Source: UBA6183 sp034676125 (GTDB lineage Bacteria > Bacteroidota > Bacteroidia > UKL13-3). Taken from it: a DNA stretch of 23,961 nucleotides. The stretch spans positions 1 to 23,961 of the forward strand of contig JAUCCO010000043.1 of the NCBI GenBank assembly GCA_034676125.1, written 5' to 3'. The notes below the pieces were generated by a model, which had not been told where the DNA came from, searched no databases, and worked only from the letters and a program-made list of their open reading frames with translations. Both the position numbers and the translations under genes were made by a program. How positions within the stretch are numbered: position 1 is the first letter of the stretch; each line of letters starts with the position of its first letter. Below are positions 1 to 13,100 of this stretch, piece after piece.

Positions 1-1192
1 GATCACGACTAAACGAGTTTAAGTTAGCTCCACCAACTCCAACAAAACCATTTGGAGGCAATGCCACACCACTATAAATTAATGTAGATGGATTACCTGC
101 TTTATAATAATTGTTGTAATCTAACTGGGTTGTAGTAGCAAGTGTTGATGCATAGAAAGGAATAGCATTTGAAGCCGGATTTGTTACCGCAAAAATGTTA
201 TTTCTTACGTCTAAGTTTGATGCATTTACTGCATGTAAGGCGCCATATTGTGCACTTGAGATGGTGTCTAGCTTAATGGTATTAAACCAAATATTCCAAT
301 AATATGCATACTCAGCTAATATACCTGCGTGTTGTGTGGTATTTCTAAAACCACCACCTATAAAGTTATTTACTACAAGTGAAGGGTTACTAAAACTACC
401 ACTCGAGTTGTAAAGATTAATACCATACTGGCCCGCGTTTACAATTCTGTTTCCTGTTATTTCGTGAACAGAGTTATTAGTAGAACCCAATACAAATAAG
501 TACAAACCTACACTAGTTATATCACCAGTTGGCGACATGTTAACTTTGTTATTTCTAAACTTAAGTTCGTATGCGTTGTAAAGGTATAAACCATACATTA
601 ATGGATTATTAAATGTGTTGCCATTAAAGTTATTAAATATACTTTGTTGGTTGTAACTAAACACCGATGCATAACCTCCATTAATGATATTAGAGTCGAT
701 GGTAATACTATCAACCCTTAAAGAATTAGTTGGGCTGCTTAATGATGCACTTACCACTACATTTATAAAGTTTGTGCTTGATGTAGTTGCTCCAACACCA
801 GTAATTTCAATAATATTATTAGTTAACCCAATGCTTTTACTACCAGAGAAAATATGCACTGGCCAAGCATAATTAGTACCAGAGTTGCGTATGGTTAAAT
901 TGTTAAAGTTTACATATTGTGCTCCAGCAAATCTTACTGTTTGACGATCTGTATTTGTAGTATTTGCATAAGTAAGTATACGCGTGGCGGCATTACCAGC
1001 ACCACCATTAAACGTGATCGTATTGGTTGCAGATGCCCCTGCAATTGCAGGTATAACCAATTGTTCTGTATAAGTACCAGCAGCCACATTAAACACAACC
1101 GAATCTGAAACTCCTGAACAAGCTAATGCATTTAATGCTGCTTGGAAAGTAGTAAAGTTGGTTACTCCACTACCAGCCGGATTAATTGTATA
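1..1192 (-). repeat. Module H (partial) of the giant protein
   Basis: 397 codons of the eighth module are visible before the left edge. It starts YTINPAGSGVTNF with LACSG and continues through the whole beta-helix part (SGTNYAWPVHIF, NAGQYGINLY, IGGGFRN, WNIWFNT, LDVRNN, YNNYY). The window ends at VGGANLNSFSRD, just before the expected DIGAYE linker. Whether more modules follow cannot be seen. Confidence 0.85.
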
Positions 1193-4100
1193 TACACCTG
1201 CAAACGACATACATAAATTTGGTGTAGAGAATGTGTCATTTACGCTATTAACGTCAGCACTATCATTAGGTAAAGTAGTGTATGCAGCAATACTATAACT
1301 TAAGCCATTTACAAAGTTAAATTGATTAACACCCGTAAAAGTTATTAAAGTAGTATCGCATGGTTGTAATGTATCATTAAATACTATACTAACTGGCGTA
1401 CCTCCATTAATACGGTAGTTAACAGTTCCTTTATATACAGGATTAGTTCCATAATTTTTTACAATTACAGTAATGTCTTTTAATCCTGGAGTTAGTGGAA
1501 TAGTTGGTTCAAGCAATGCTACCACACCTAAATCATTGTTGGCATCCGATACTTCATCAGCACCAATATCTCCATAAGTACCTCTAAGATCTCCATCAAT
1601 ATCAACCATAACACCTACCGAATCGCCATTAAAGCAACCATCAATGGTGGATAGGTCTAAATTATTTTTAAATCCTGGTAAGCGATTAAACGAGTTAAAG
1701 TTAAAACCATTACCACCAATATAAGTTGTAGGTGTAAAGTATCCTGCAACATATATTAAGTTATCAGTTGATGTAATTCCTGCTTTATAAAAATTATTAT
1801 AGTTAAAGCCACCTGGAGCAAACATATTATTGTTAGCTATGTATACACTTAAACCTGTACCACCTAATGCAGTATATGCAAAATGATTGTTTTTCATACG
1901 GGTGTTTGAAATTGTACCCGACATGTAAACACAAGCATAATTAATACCATTGGTAGCAAAATCTAAATTAATAGAGTTGTGGTAAACATCCCAATTAGAT
2001 GAACTACTCATGTATAAACCAGTTGCGTTAGAACCTTGGAAGCCTCCACCAATCATATTGTTATGCAATTTGGCTTGTGTGCCTGCAAAACCGTTTGAAC
2101 TTGCTAAATAAATACCATAGGCACCAATGTTGGTCAATCTATTTGCATTAATTTCAAAAGCAATATAAGGTGAATAGGCTGTTGATGAATTTAGGTAAAG
2201 ACCAATACTATTTGTAACACCTATACGGTTTGAAATGCGGTTGCTGTTAAACTGGATTCCTTCAACAGAGTAAATATAAGCTGAGTAATAATAAACATTG
2301 TTTAAAGTATTATTTGTTATAACAATGTTGCTATCAATATTACCCGTGTTACCATAAACTACTATTCCATAATAACCATTATTAATTTGATTAGAGTCGA
2401 TAGTTAAGTCAGACACCAAACCACTTGTTGTAGGATTGGTGTTTGAGCCATTAGCTACTATTCCCACAAAATTGCTTGAAGCACTTGTAGGCGCGGTTGC
2501 ACCAGCAATATCTATAACACAACCTTTAATGGTATTAAATTTAGATGTACTCATTACATGTACACCCCAACCATAACTTACACCTTCGGTGCGTATAGTT
2601 AGGTACTCCAAATTTACAAACTCTGCTGAGTCTAATTTAAGTGTATGGCGTGCGCTATTGTTGTTTGATGCAAAAGTTAAAACTGTATTATTTACTTGTG
2701 CAGGATTTCCTCTAAATGTTATGGTGTTAAATGCTGATGCACCAGAAATTATTGGTATAGTTACTTGTTCGTTATAAGTTCCAGGAGCTACATTAAAAGT
2801 AACTGCATTGGTAATACCAGCACATACCATTGAAGAAATTGCATCGTTAAACGAAACAAAGTTTGTAGCCGAAGAAGAGATATTTGAATTAATGGTATAG
2901 CTACCATTTAACGGTCCACATAAACTAACAGTTGATGTATCATTTGTTCTGTCATTATCTACACTACTATTAGGGTTTGATGTAAATACTTTTACAATAG
3001 CCCTGCCCGCAGGGAAATTATATTGGGTGGTAAAAGTTACTGTAGTTGTACTACATGGCAATAAAGTTAAACCAGTAAAGGTTTGACTAACATTACCTGT
3101 ATTGTTTACATTATATGTTACAGTTACTGATGTAATCGTTGATCCACCTAAATTTTTAACTAAAGCCGATATGCTTTGCGAACCTGCCATTACCGGCTGA
3201 GTTGGTGCTGTTATGTTTACAATCCCCACATCTAAAGCTGATGATTCGTAAGCACCCATATCAGGGATTGTTGCCCTTGTTTTACCATTAATATCAGTAG
3301 TAACTGCACTAAGTGTTGTCCCTTTAAAGCATCCACCAGCATTTAACCCACTTGTTGCATTAAAGTTAGGGTTTATATTGGTTGAGTTGGCATTATAACC
3401 TCCACCATTTACAAATGTACTTGATGTGTAATTACCATTCGCATACAATAAAGTAGCACTAGAAGCATTAAAGTAATTATTGTAGTTTAAAGTAGTTGGA
3501 GTAGCATTTAAATAAAATGCTAAACCCGAGCCAGTAGCAGCAGAGTTAACAAAATGGTTATTTCTAATGTCTAAGTAATTTACACTATTAGCACCAGTAA
3601 ATGCGCTTGCTGTTGTAGATGTAGTAGGTACATCTAACCATACTGAGTTGTGCCATACATTCCAATAGCTAGAATATTGCATATAAATACCAGCGGCTGA
3701 AGTAGAACTAAATCCACCCCCAATACTGTTGTTAATTAAATTACCAACATTACTACTATTGTTTGATGCAAAATAAAGGTATATACCATATCGGCCTGCA
3801 CCTTTAATTTTATTTGCAATTACGTTATGAGATGAGCCGCTATTGTTATTTAAATTATAGAGGTATAAACCTTGAGAATTTATATTACCAGAACGCATGC
3901 TAACATTATTGTTGGTTAACGTTATTCCACTTATGTAGTATGTATTTACTCCATAGTAATAGCTACTATCTATTGTATTACCACGCAACTTAAAGCCTTC
4001 GCAATACGGAGTTTGTGTTAAACCAGTAATATACACACCATAATATCCATAACTAATATTATTGCTATCAATAGTAATGTTATTGGCCTTAGTACCCGTT

Positions 4101-7100
4101 AAAGTTGGATTAGCAATACTTGCTTCATTATTAGCCAATATACCAATATAATAATTACTTGTAGAAGTTTGTCCATTACCTATAAATGTAATGGTATTGT
4201 TTACAATAGTAGCATTATCACTGCTTCCCATAATATGAACGGGATTACCATAATTAGCACCCAAAGAAACAATGGTTAAGTTTTTAACAGTAACATAAGG
4301 AGTACCTAAAATCCTGAATGTATAGGCAGCCATATAATCAGTTGCATTAAACTGCAAAGTAGTTGCTGTTTTATTTACACCATCAAAAGTTATGGTATTT
4401 GTAGCAGAAGCTCCGTTAATATTATTTAATGAAACTTGCTCTGAATATGTTCCAGGCGATACAGTAAACTTAACCGCGCCAACAATACCTCCACAATTTA
4501 ATGCATCAGTTGCTGCACTAAAAGAAACAAAGTTAGTAGGACCAGAACCGGCAGGGTTAATGGTATAAGTACCTGCAACCAAAGCCGGACAAGCACCAGC
4601 AGTAATAGTATCGTTAAGTCTGTTACCATCTGTAAGTCCGTTTGGTAATTCTGTCCAAATTTTAAAACTATATGCTGTGCCTAATACAAAATTAATATTA
4701 GCAGCAGATATTGTTACAGTAGTTGTATCGCATGGTGCTAATGAGCCAGTGTATGCATAACTAACCGGTGCTGCATTATTAATTGAATATTTAATGGTAG
4801 CTGATGTAATGGTGTTTGCACCATAATTGTTGATTCTAACTTGTAATGGATAACTACCTGGCGCAAATGGCGCAATTGGGTTTCTTAAAGCAGATATTCC
4901 AATATCATTATTAGTAGTACCCGTATACTCATAAGCTCCAATATCTGGAGGTAAGTTACGTGTTACATTATTTATATCCGTAGTTACTCCTGAAATGGCA
5001 ACACCATTAATACATGCGTTTGTTGCATTTAAGTTAAATACTGATGCAAAACCAGGATTTGTTGAGCGTGAGTTTGCATTAAAACCACCACCATTAGCAA
5101 TTGTAGCAGCAGTGTATTGCACACCACCAATGTTTGCAATATTGGCACTTGAAGCGTTATAATAATTATTAAAATCAAGTGTAGTAAATTGATTGGTAGC
5201 TGCGCCATTAAAGGCTAAACCCGAACCACTACTAGCGGTATTTACAAAATGATTATTTCTAACATCTAGTTGATTACAGTTAGAAAAATATGCAGCCGAA
5301 TATTGCTCTCCCGTTGTTGGCAGGTTTAACACAAATGTATTGTTCCATACATCCCAATAGTATGAGTACTGCATGAATAACGGATTGGATTGTGGACTTC
5401 TAAAATTGCCACCAATCACGTTATTAATCATTTTTGAACGAGTTGTAGTAACGCTTGTACTAGCAAAATAAGTATAGATACCATATTGCCCTGCGTTATA
5501 TATCTTATTTCCAATAATGGTTAAGTTGTTACTTCCTGTTAAAGTTAAATTATATAAATATATACCCATTGAACTAACAGCACCATTTGCACGCATGTTA
5601 ATGGTGTTTGATTCGAATGAAACCTTATCAGCATAGAATACATAATTACCATATTGGTAAGAACTATCCATTACGTTATTGCGTATAAATACATTATTGG
5701 TGTATGACGAACTGCTACCATACAGGTATATTCCAGCATAGCCACTTATTATGTTATTACTATCAATTTCAATATTGGTAGTACCTGACATTTGTACACT
5801 AGGACTAGTAACAGAAGTAGCAGCAGATAATAATAACGGGAAGTATGATTGATTTGCAGCAGTTGTACCTGCACCAGCAATTTCTAGTACATTTTTAACC
5901 AACCTAATATTAGTACAATTACTTGAAATTTGTACCGCTCCACCATAGCCCGAAGTTCCACTAGACTTAACGGTTAAATTACGGAATGTTACAAAACTAG
6001 CACCTTCAAGCTTAACAGTAAAGCCCGCTGTAGTTACAGTTGGGTTATAATCTAAAATACGATTGTATGCCGAGTCTCCATCAAAAGTAACGGTATTAAT
6101 ACTTGAAGCGCCCGGAATGTTATTGATAAATAACTGTTCGTTATAAGTACCCGGAGCTACAGCAAAATTAACTGGACCCGAAACACCACCACAATTAAGA
6201 GAAGCAACGGCTTGGTTAAATGACGTGAAGTTACGCGCACCAGAACCACTTGCATTAATGGTATAATTACCCGATAAATAAATACAAGTTGGGCCAAGTA
6301 TGGTAGTATCATTACTGTTTTTACTATCAGCAGCAAAATTAGGTGATGATGTATATGAAGTTAATGTATAAGTTACACCTGATAAGAAAGTAAATTGATT
6401 TACTCCACTAAACACTACAGTTACGGTATCACAAGGATTTAATGTACCACTCCAAGATGCTACTTTAGGGATATTACCATTTACCGAGTACGAAACAGTT
6501 GCACTAGTAACCGTGTATGAACCAAAATTTCGCATTACTACACGCACATCTTGTAATCCAGATGAGAAAGGCTGTATGCTTACAATACCAACATCATTCG
6601 CGCCACTTGTTCCTTCATCAGCACCAATATTAGTTTGTAAACTTCTAGCGTTTCCATCAATATCAGTTAATACATTACCTAATCTAACCACTTTGCCAGA
6701 GCAAGGCGAAGTAAGATGTAAATCAGTTCCAGATACAAATCCAGGATCAAGATTTACAGATTGCGCATTGTATCCGCCAGCACCAATGTAATTACTAGCA
6801 GTATAAGCAGTGTTAGTGATATAAAGTAAATCACTGCCTGTACTTGCGTTAAATCTATAATAGTTATTTCCATTTAAATCAAACGAACCATTAATGTTTA
6901 TAACATATAAAGGTAAGCCAGTACCTGTTGTAGAAAGTATATTGTTTTTTACATCTACATTGGTATTACTATTCATATACAATGCTGCATATTGTGCGTT
7001 GCTGGTTGCAAAATTGCTATAAACTGAATTATGGTATATGGCAATATTTTGCATACTACTTAAATATATACCATAAGATGATGCACTTCTAAATCCACCA

Positions 7101-10100
7101 CCAATCATATTATTTACTATGTAACTTTGGGTAGCACCAGCTCCATTCGTCATGTATAATCCATAATTACCCGCATCAATTATTTTGTTGCCACTAATAT
7201 TATGGTAAGTTCCTGCTAAGTTATTACGACAACTTGTAATATACATACCCATCGAGTTGTTGTTTCCACCAACATTACGCATGTTAACACTATTGTTGGT
7301 TACTGTTAACGCCTCATTATAATAAGTATAAAATCCATAATAATAAACATCACTAATGGTATTATTGCTTATGGTATTTTGAGTTGAATAAGGACTTGAT
7401 GTATTTCCATACAGTAATATTCCATAATAACCACCAGACATGGTATTACTATCAATTGTTAGGTAATCTATTTTTGAACCATTAGTTGGACTTGTAATAG
7501 TTGTAGCATTACTAATTAATAATGGTATAAAATAATTTGATGTAGATGCACTACCTGTTGTTATATTTAAATTACATTTTTGAATTTTACTATAATTACT
7601 CGTCCCAAAAATATGCACTGCTGCACCGTAGCTGGCACCACTTGCATTTATGGTTAAATTTTTAAATGTAATGTAAGGGGCACTGTTTAGTTTTACCGTC
7701 CAATAATCCGAGGTAGAAGTTGCAGCATATTCTATAATTCTGTTTATTGCATTTACTCCATCAAAAGTTATGGTATTAACTATTGACGCACCATCAACAT
7801 TATTAATTGTTACTTGCTCACTATAGGTACCTGGCGAAACTACAAAAGTTACTGGGCCAGATACACCAGCATTATTTAATGAACTTGCCGCTGAACTAAA
7901 CGATACAAAATTACTAGGCCCGCTACCACTTGGATTGATGGTGTAGATACCATTTAATTTACCATATACTGGTCCAACTGTTACGGTATCATTAATGGCA
8001 TTATCATCTAAGCTACCATTTGGCAAATGTATATATCCTTTAAAGGTAGTTAACACTCCGCCATTAACAATAGCAGATTTGTTACCTGTTAAAATAATAC
8101 GCATGGTATCATTAGGTGCAAGACTAACTCCAGTAAATGCGGAATCTTGCATATTTAACCCATTAACCGTGTGGCGTAAGTTAAAGCTAGTAACTGTAGT
8201 AGCTCCATAGTTCTTAACCAAGACATTAAAAGTATTCGCACCAACAGTTAAATTTGCATTTGGCGATTCAACTGTTGCAATTCCTAAATCTGTAGTATAG
8301 TTTGATGCTATTTCATAAGCACCCATATCTGGTGGATTATTTCTAATAGAATCATTAACATCATTAGTTACTCCAGCAATTTGAATTCCATTATTGGTTG
8401 ATAAAGTTGGTATCAACTCTAAGCCCGCTGTAAATCCTGATGAATTACTAATAGAGTTTGCGCCTCCGCCTGTATTAAATGTAGCGGTTGTATAATTTGT
8501 TCCACCAACATTAATTAATGGATTTGGCGTACCTGCTCTATAATAATTATTATAATTTAAAGGCGTAGTATATGTTACCCCACTATTTGAACGGAAAGGT
8601 AAATAGTTTACTCCTGAAGTAGAATCAGCAACAAACATATTGTTATTTCTAAAATCAAACCCAGTACCCGAGCTTAACATTATAGCTGCTGCTGCGGTTG
8701 TATTTGTTGGTGTATTTGCAACTAATACAGAGTTAAACCAAACATCCCAATTATTTGAAGATGCAAAGTAAATTCCAGAAGGTGATGTGCTTCTTAATAA
8801 TCCACCTATTGAATTATTGCTTAATACAGCACGGCCAACACTAGCTGTTGAGTTTGTGATGTAAATTCCATATTGGCCTGCATCAAATATTTTGTTTTTA
8901 TTAATTTCTGTATAACCTAAAGCATTTGATACAGCACTATTAAAGTACATACCATACGAAGTAGTAGAATTATTGCGCAAATAAATGGTGTTACCAATAA
9001 ACTTTGGTCCTACTATATTACTTAAATAACTACCATATCCATACCCATCAACCATTAGGTTACCATTAACCACCATATTGGTATTGGTTCCATTACCTGT
9101 CATATAAAGATTTCCGGCACCACCTACTATTTTATTGTTTAATAAATTAATATTATTAAATGTTCCTGATGAAGTAGGCGAAGTTTGACTTCCACTCATC
9201 ACTACAGGGATAAAATTGGTAGAAGTACTGGTAGCTCCATTTCCAACTAAATCTATAATACAATTGGCAATGGTAATATTATTTGAATTGCCAAAAACAT
9301 GTACTGGCCAACCATAACTTACGCCTGTACCACGTATAGTTATATTACGCATGGTAATGTAACTTGTATTATTAAACAATACTGTGTGGCGAGGATTACT
9401 TGCAGTTGCAGCAAATGTTATAATTCTGGTTGAATCATTACCTGCACCGCCATCAAAGGTTATGGTATTGGTTGATGACAAACCTAATATATCGCCAAAA
9501 TCTAATTGTCCAGTATATGTACCTGCTTCAATATTAAACACCACAGGACCAGCTATACCGGCACAACCCATAGATTGAACTGCCGATAACACCGAAGTAA
9601 AATTAGTTGCACTTGCTGCAACAGAACCATCAATCGTATAAGTTCCAGCCAATGCAGCACAAATAGGACCTAAGGTTGCTGTATCGTTTAATGTATTTAA
9701 ATCTTGCGAATAATTAGGCGAAGCAGAGTAGGCTACCATTGTATAAGCAATACCCGGCAAAAAAGCATAACGTTGGTCAGTTGAACCTGGTCCGCTAAAT
9801 TCACTAAACTCAGCAGAAGCTGTATCACATGCATTTAATGAGCCCGTCCAAGTTATTGATTGTGGCGTTCCGCCATTTACTGCATAAGATACTGTTGCAG
9901 ATGTGATGGTACTATTTCCATTGTTTTTAATCAATACCCTAATATTTTGCGTGCCTACTTGCATAGGTATTTGTGGTTGCACAATACCAATTACTGCTAA
10001 GTCGTTTGCAACAGTAGCAGTATTTTCGTATGCACCAATACTAGGTGAAGCACCTCTTAAATTACCCAATATATCAGTAGTAACAGCAGCATTACTTTCA

Positions 10101-13100
10101 CCATTATTACAAGACAAATTACTACGTAAGTTTGTGGCTGATGTATAGTTTGGATTTATGCTTACTGAGTTAGCATTAAAACCAGCCGCTCCAATCATAT
10201 TAATATTATTGTAAACAATATTATTAATGTTTAATAAACGTATTGGACTCGATTTATAGTAGTTGTTATAATTTAAACTACTTAATGTACTTGTATTATC
10301 ACTCCAAACTGCATAAGCACTAGAATTAGCATTAGTAACAGCAAAATTGTTATTTTTAACAATGTTACCAGTACAATTACTTATCATTTTAAATGCCGCA
10401 GATTGCAATCCAGTAGCTGCATTGTCTAAATTTACACTATTAAATAATACATCTACATTTTGAGTGTAATTATTAAAGTAAATACCTGCAGGGTCTGTGC
10501 TTCTAAATGTACCGCCAACTGAATTGTTAATTACTTTGGCACGTAAATTACCAGAACTACCTTGCATATAATAGCAGTTAATACCGTATTGGCCTGCATT
10601 ATTTATTACGTTACCAATAATTTCTTTTCCATAAGCACCATTACTTATTGGAAAATTAGCATATATACCCATTGAAGATGCTGAGCCTGTTGTGCTCATA
10701 TCAATGAAATTATTATTAAAACGGAAGGCCGTTGTATAATAAGCATGTATACCATACATATTAGCACCAGTAATAGTATTGCCTCTTACATTAATATCTG
10801 CACTATTCTGGCAATAAAAATAAACACCAGCGTATCCTCCTGTAATGGTATTACTATCAACATACAAATTACTAAATGTAGAATTAGTAGTTAAACTAGC
10901 TGGCCCACCATTTAAAACTATACCTACAAAATTAGTGTTGGCACCGTTTACACCACCACCACCAATAAAATTTACAATACAATTTGAAACAGTAATGTTT
11001 GATGAGTTATTACCAGACACATGCACTGGCCATGCATAATTAGCTCCCGTTCCTCTAATGGTTAAATTTTTAATTGTAACCCAAGGCGTGTTATTAATTC
11101 TTAATGTATGATAATAACCCGGAATTGTTGCCGCAAATGTTAAAACTCTATTTGCAGCATTACCCAAGCCACCATCAAAAGTAATGGTGTTGGTTGCTGA
11201 TACGCCTGGTACAAAATCTAAAGAAACTTGCTCATTATATGGTGTGGTACCCATAACTGTAAAATATACAGGGCCAGATATACCACCATTATTTAATGCT
11301 TTTGCTGCATCAGTAAATGATACAAAATTTGTAGCACTTGCTGGTAACCCTTGATCGATAGTGTAACTACCAGATAAACCACTATAAACCAATGGAATTT
11401 CAGCAGTATCATTTACAGAATTTGCATCTTGCGTAGAGTTTGGTAACTCTGTATATACTTTAATACTATATGGTGTGTTTGCAACAAAGTTGTATTGCGA
11501 TGCACCATTAAACGTATAATTTGCCGTACCACATGGTGGTATAGAACCAGTAAAGAAACCACCAACTGGAGTGCCACCATTTACTGTATATGAAATATTA
11601 GCTGTGGTGATTGTGTTGGACCCATAATTACGTAAGGTAACTGTAATATTTTGGCTTCCTGCTGCAAAAGGTAAAACTGGCGCCACTATTTTTTCAATAC
11701 CAACATCATTTGAAACGCCATTTACCTCGTAAGCTCCAATATCAGGTGTGGTAAGACTACGCGTTGTTCCATTAATATCAGTAGTAATACCTGCTATAGC
11801 TGTTCCATTGTAACAAGGATTAAACGAACGTAAATTTTTACTAGAAGTGAAATTAGGATTAGCATAAATTGAATTGGTATTGTAACTTGAATTACCAATA
11901 AAGTTTGAAGGAGTTAAAATATTACCACCCATGTATAAAAGGGGTTCTTGGTTAGAAATACCCACTTTATAAAATAAATTATAATCAAAAGATGCTGCAT
12001 TAATTACTGCATACGGATATCCATTAGGAAAATATACACCATATGCAGTTGAACCAACACCTGTAACAGCAAATACATTATTACGTATATCTAATAAAGT
12101 TGAGCCTTGAGTACAACACATACTCGAATAAAATGCGGCATTTTGTGTGTTTACAGTTATTGCATCAAAATTAACACTGTTGTAGTAAACATTCCAATTA
12201 TACGAAGAGCCAGTAAAATAAATACCATAAGCGTTTGTGCTTCTAAATCCACCACCCAATGAGTTATTTACCATCATTGATCTAGTTGCTGCTTGACCAG
12301 TACTTGAGCTAATATAAATTCCTTGATAAGCCGCATTTAAAATATTATTGCCAATTATTTCATGAGCGAAACCACTACTAGTTGCACAACTATTAATATA
12401 TAAACCATACCCATTTATATTACCAAATTCATACAGGGTAAACTTATTATTATTAATGGAAAATTTGTTAACACCTTGCACATATAAAGCATAATAGTTT
12501 GTACTATCAACTATATTATTTCTAAAATTAATGTTCGAAGCGCTTCCACTACCATAAATATAATTAGCGTTTCCTCCATAAATAAAGTTGCTATCTATTT
12601 CTAAATTAGTAATAGAAGTTGTTCCACTTGTAGGGCCTGCAGTACTATTATTAACTACTACCGCACAAAAGTTTGTACTGGTATGTGTTGATGCTAAAGT
12701 ACCAAAACCAATGATACATTGTTTTACTTTTGCATAATTAGCCGCATTCATAATATGCAAAGGCCATCCATAAGATGGACTTGATGCTAATATTGTAAGG
12801 TTTCTTAATGTTACATATTGTAAATTATTAATACGAACAGTATATGCTGTAGCAGGATTGGTTGCTGTTGTATTAGTAATAATTCTAGTAGATGCATTTC
12901 CTGCCCCACCATCAAACGTAATTGTATTGGTTGAACTAACACCCGTAATAGTTGTAATTTCAATTTGGCCTGGATAAGTTCCAGCTGCCACATTAAAAAT
13001 TACTGGTCCTGAAATACCAGTTCCATTTGGTGTTCCACCATCCGTACGCGAACCTAATCGCATGTCGCTAATTGCCGCTAAAAAACTCTGGTAATTTGTG

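Noticed and set aside
684..11039. Plus-strand open frames of 60-92 codons scattered through 684-11039 and a minus-strand one at 12811-12993.
   Set aside because: They lie opposite or out of frame with the giant repeat gene, recur at equivalent places in the modules, and show low-complexity translations without any recognisable domain.
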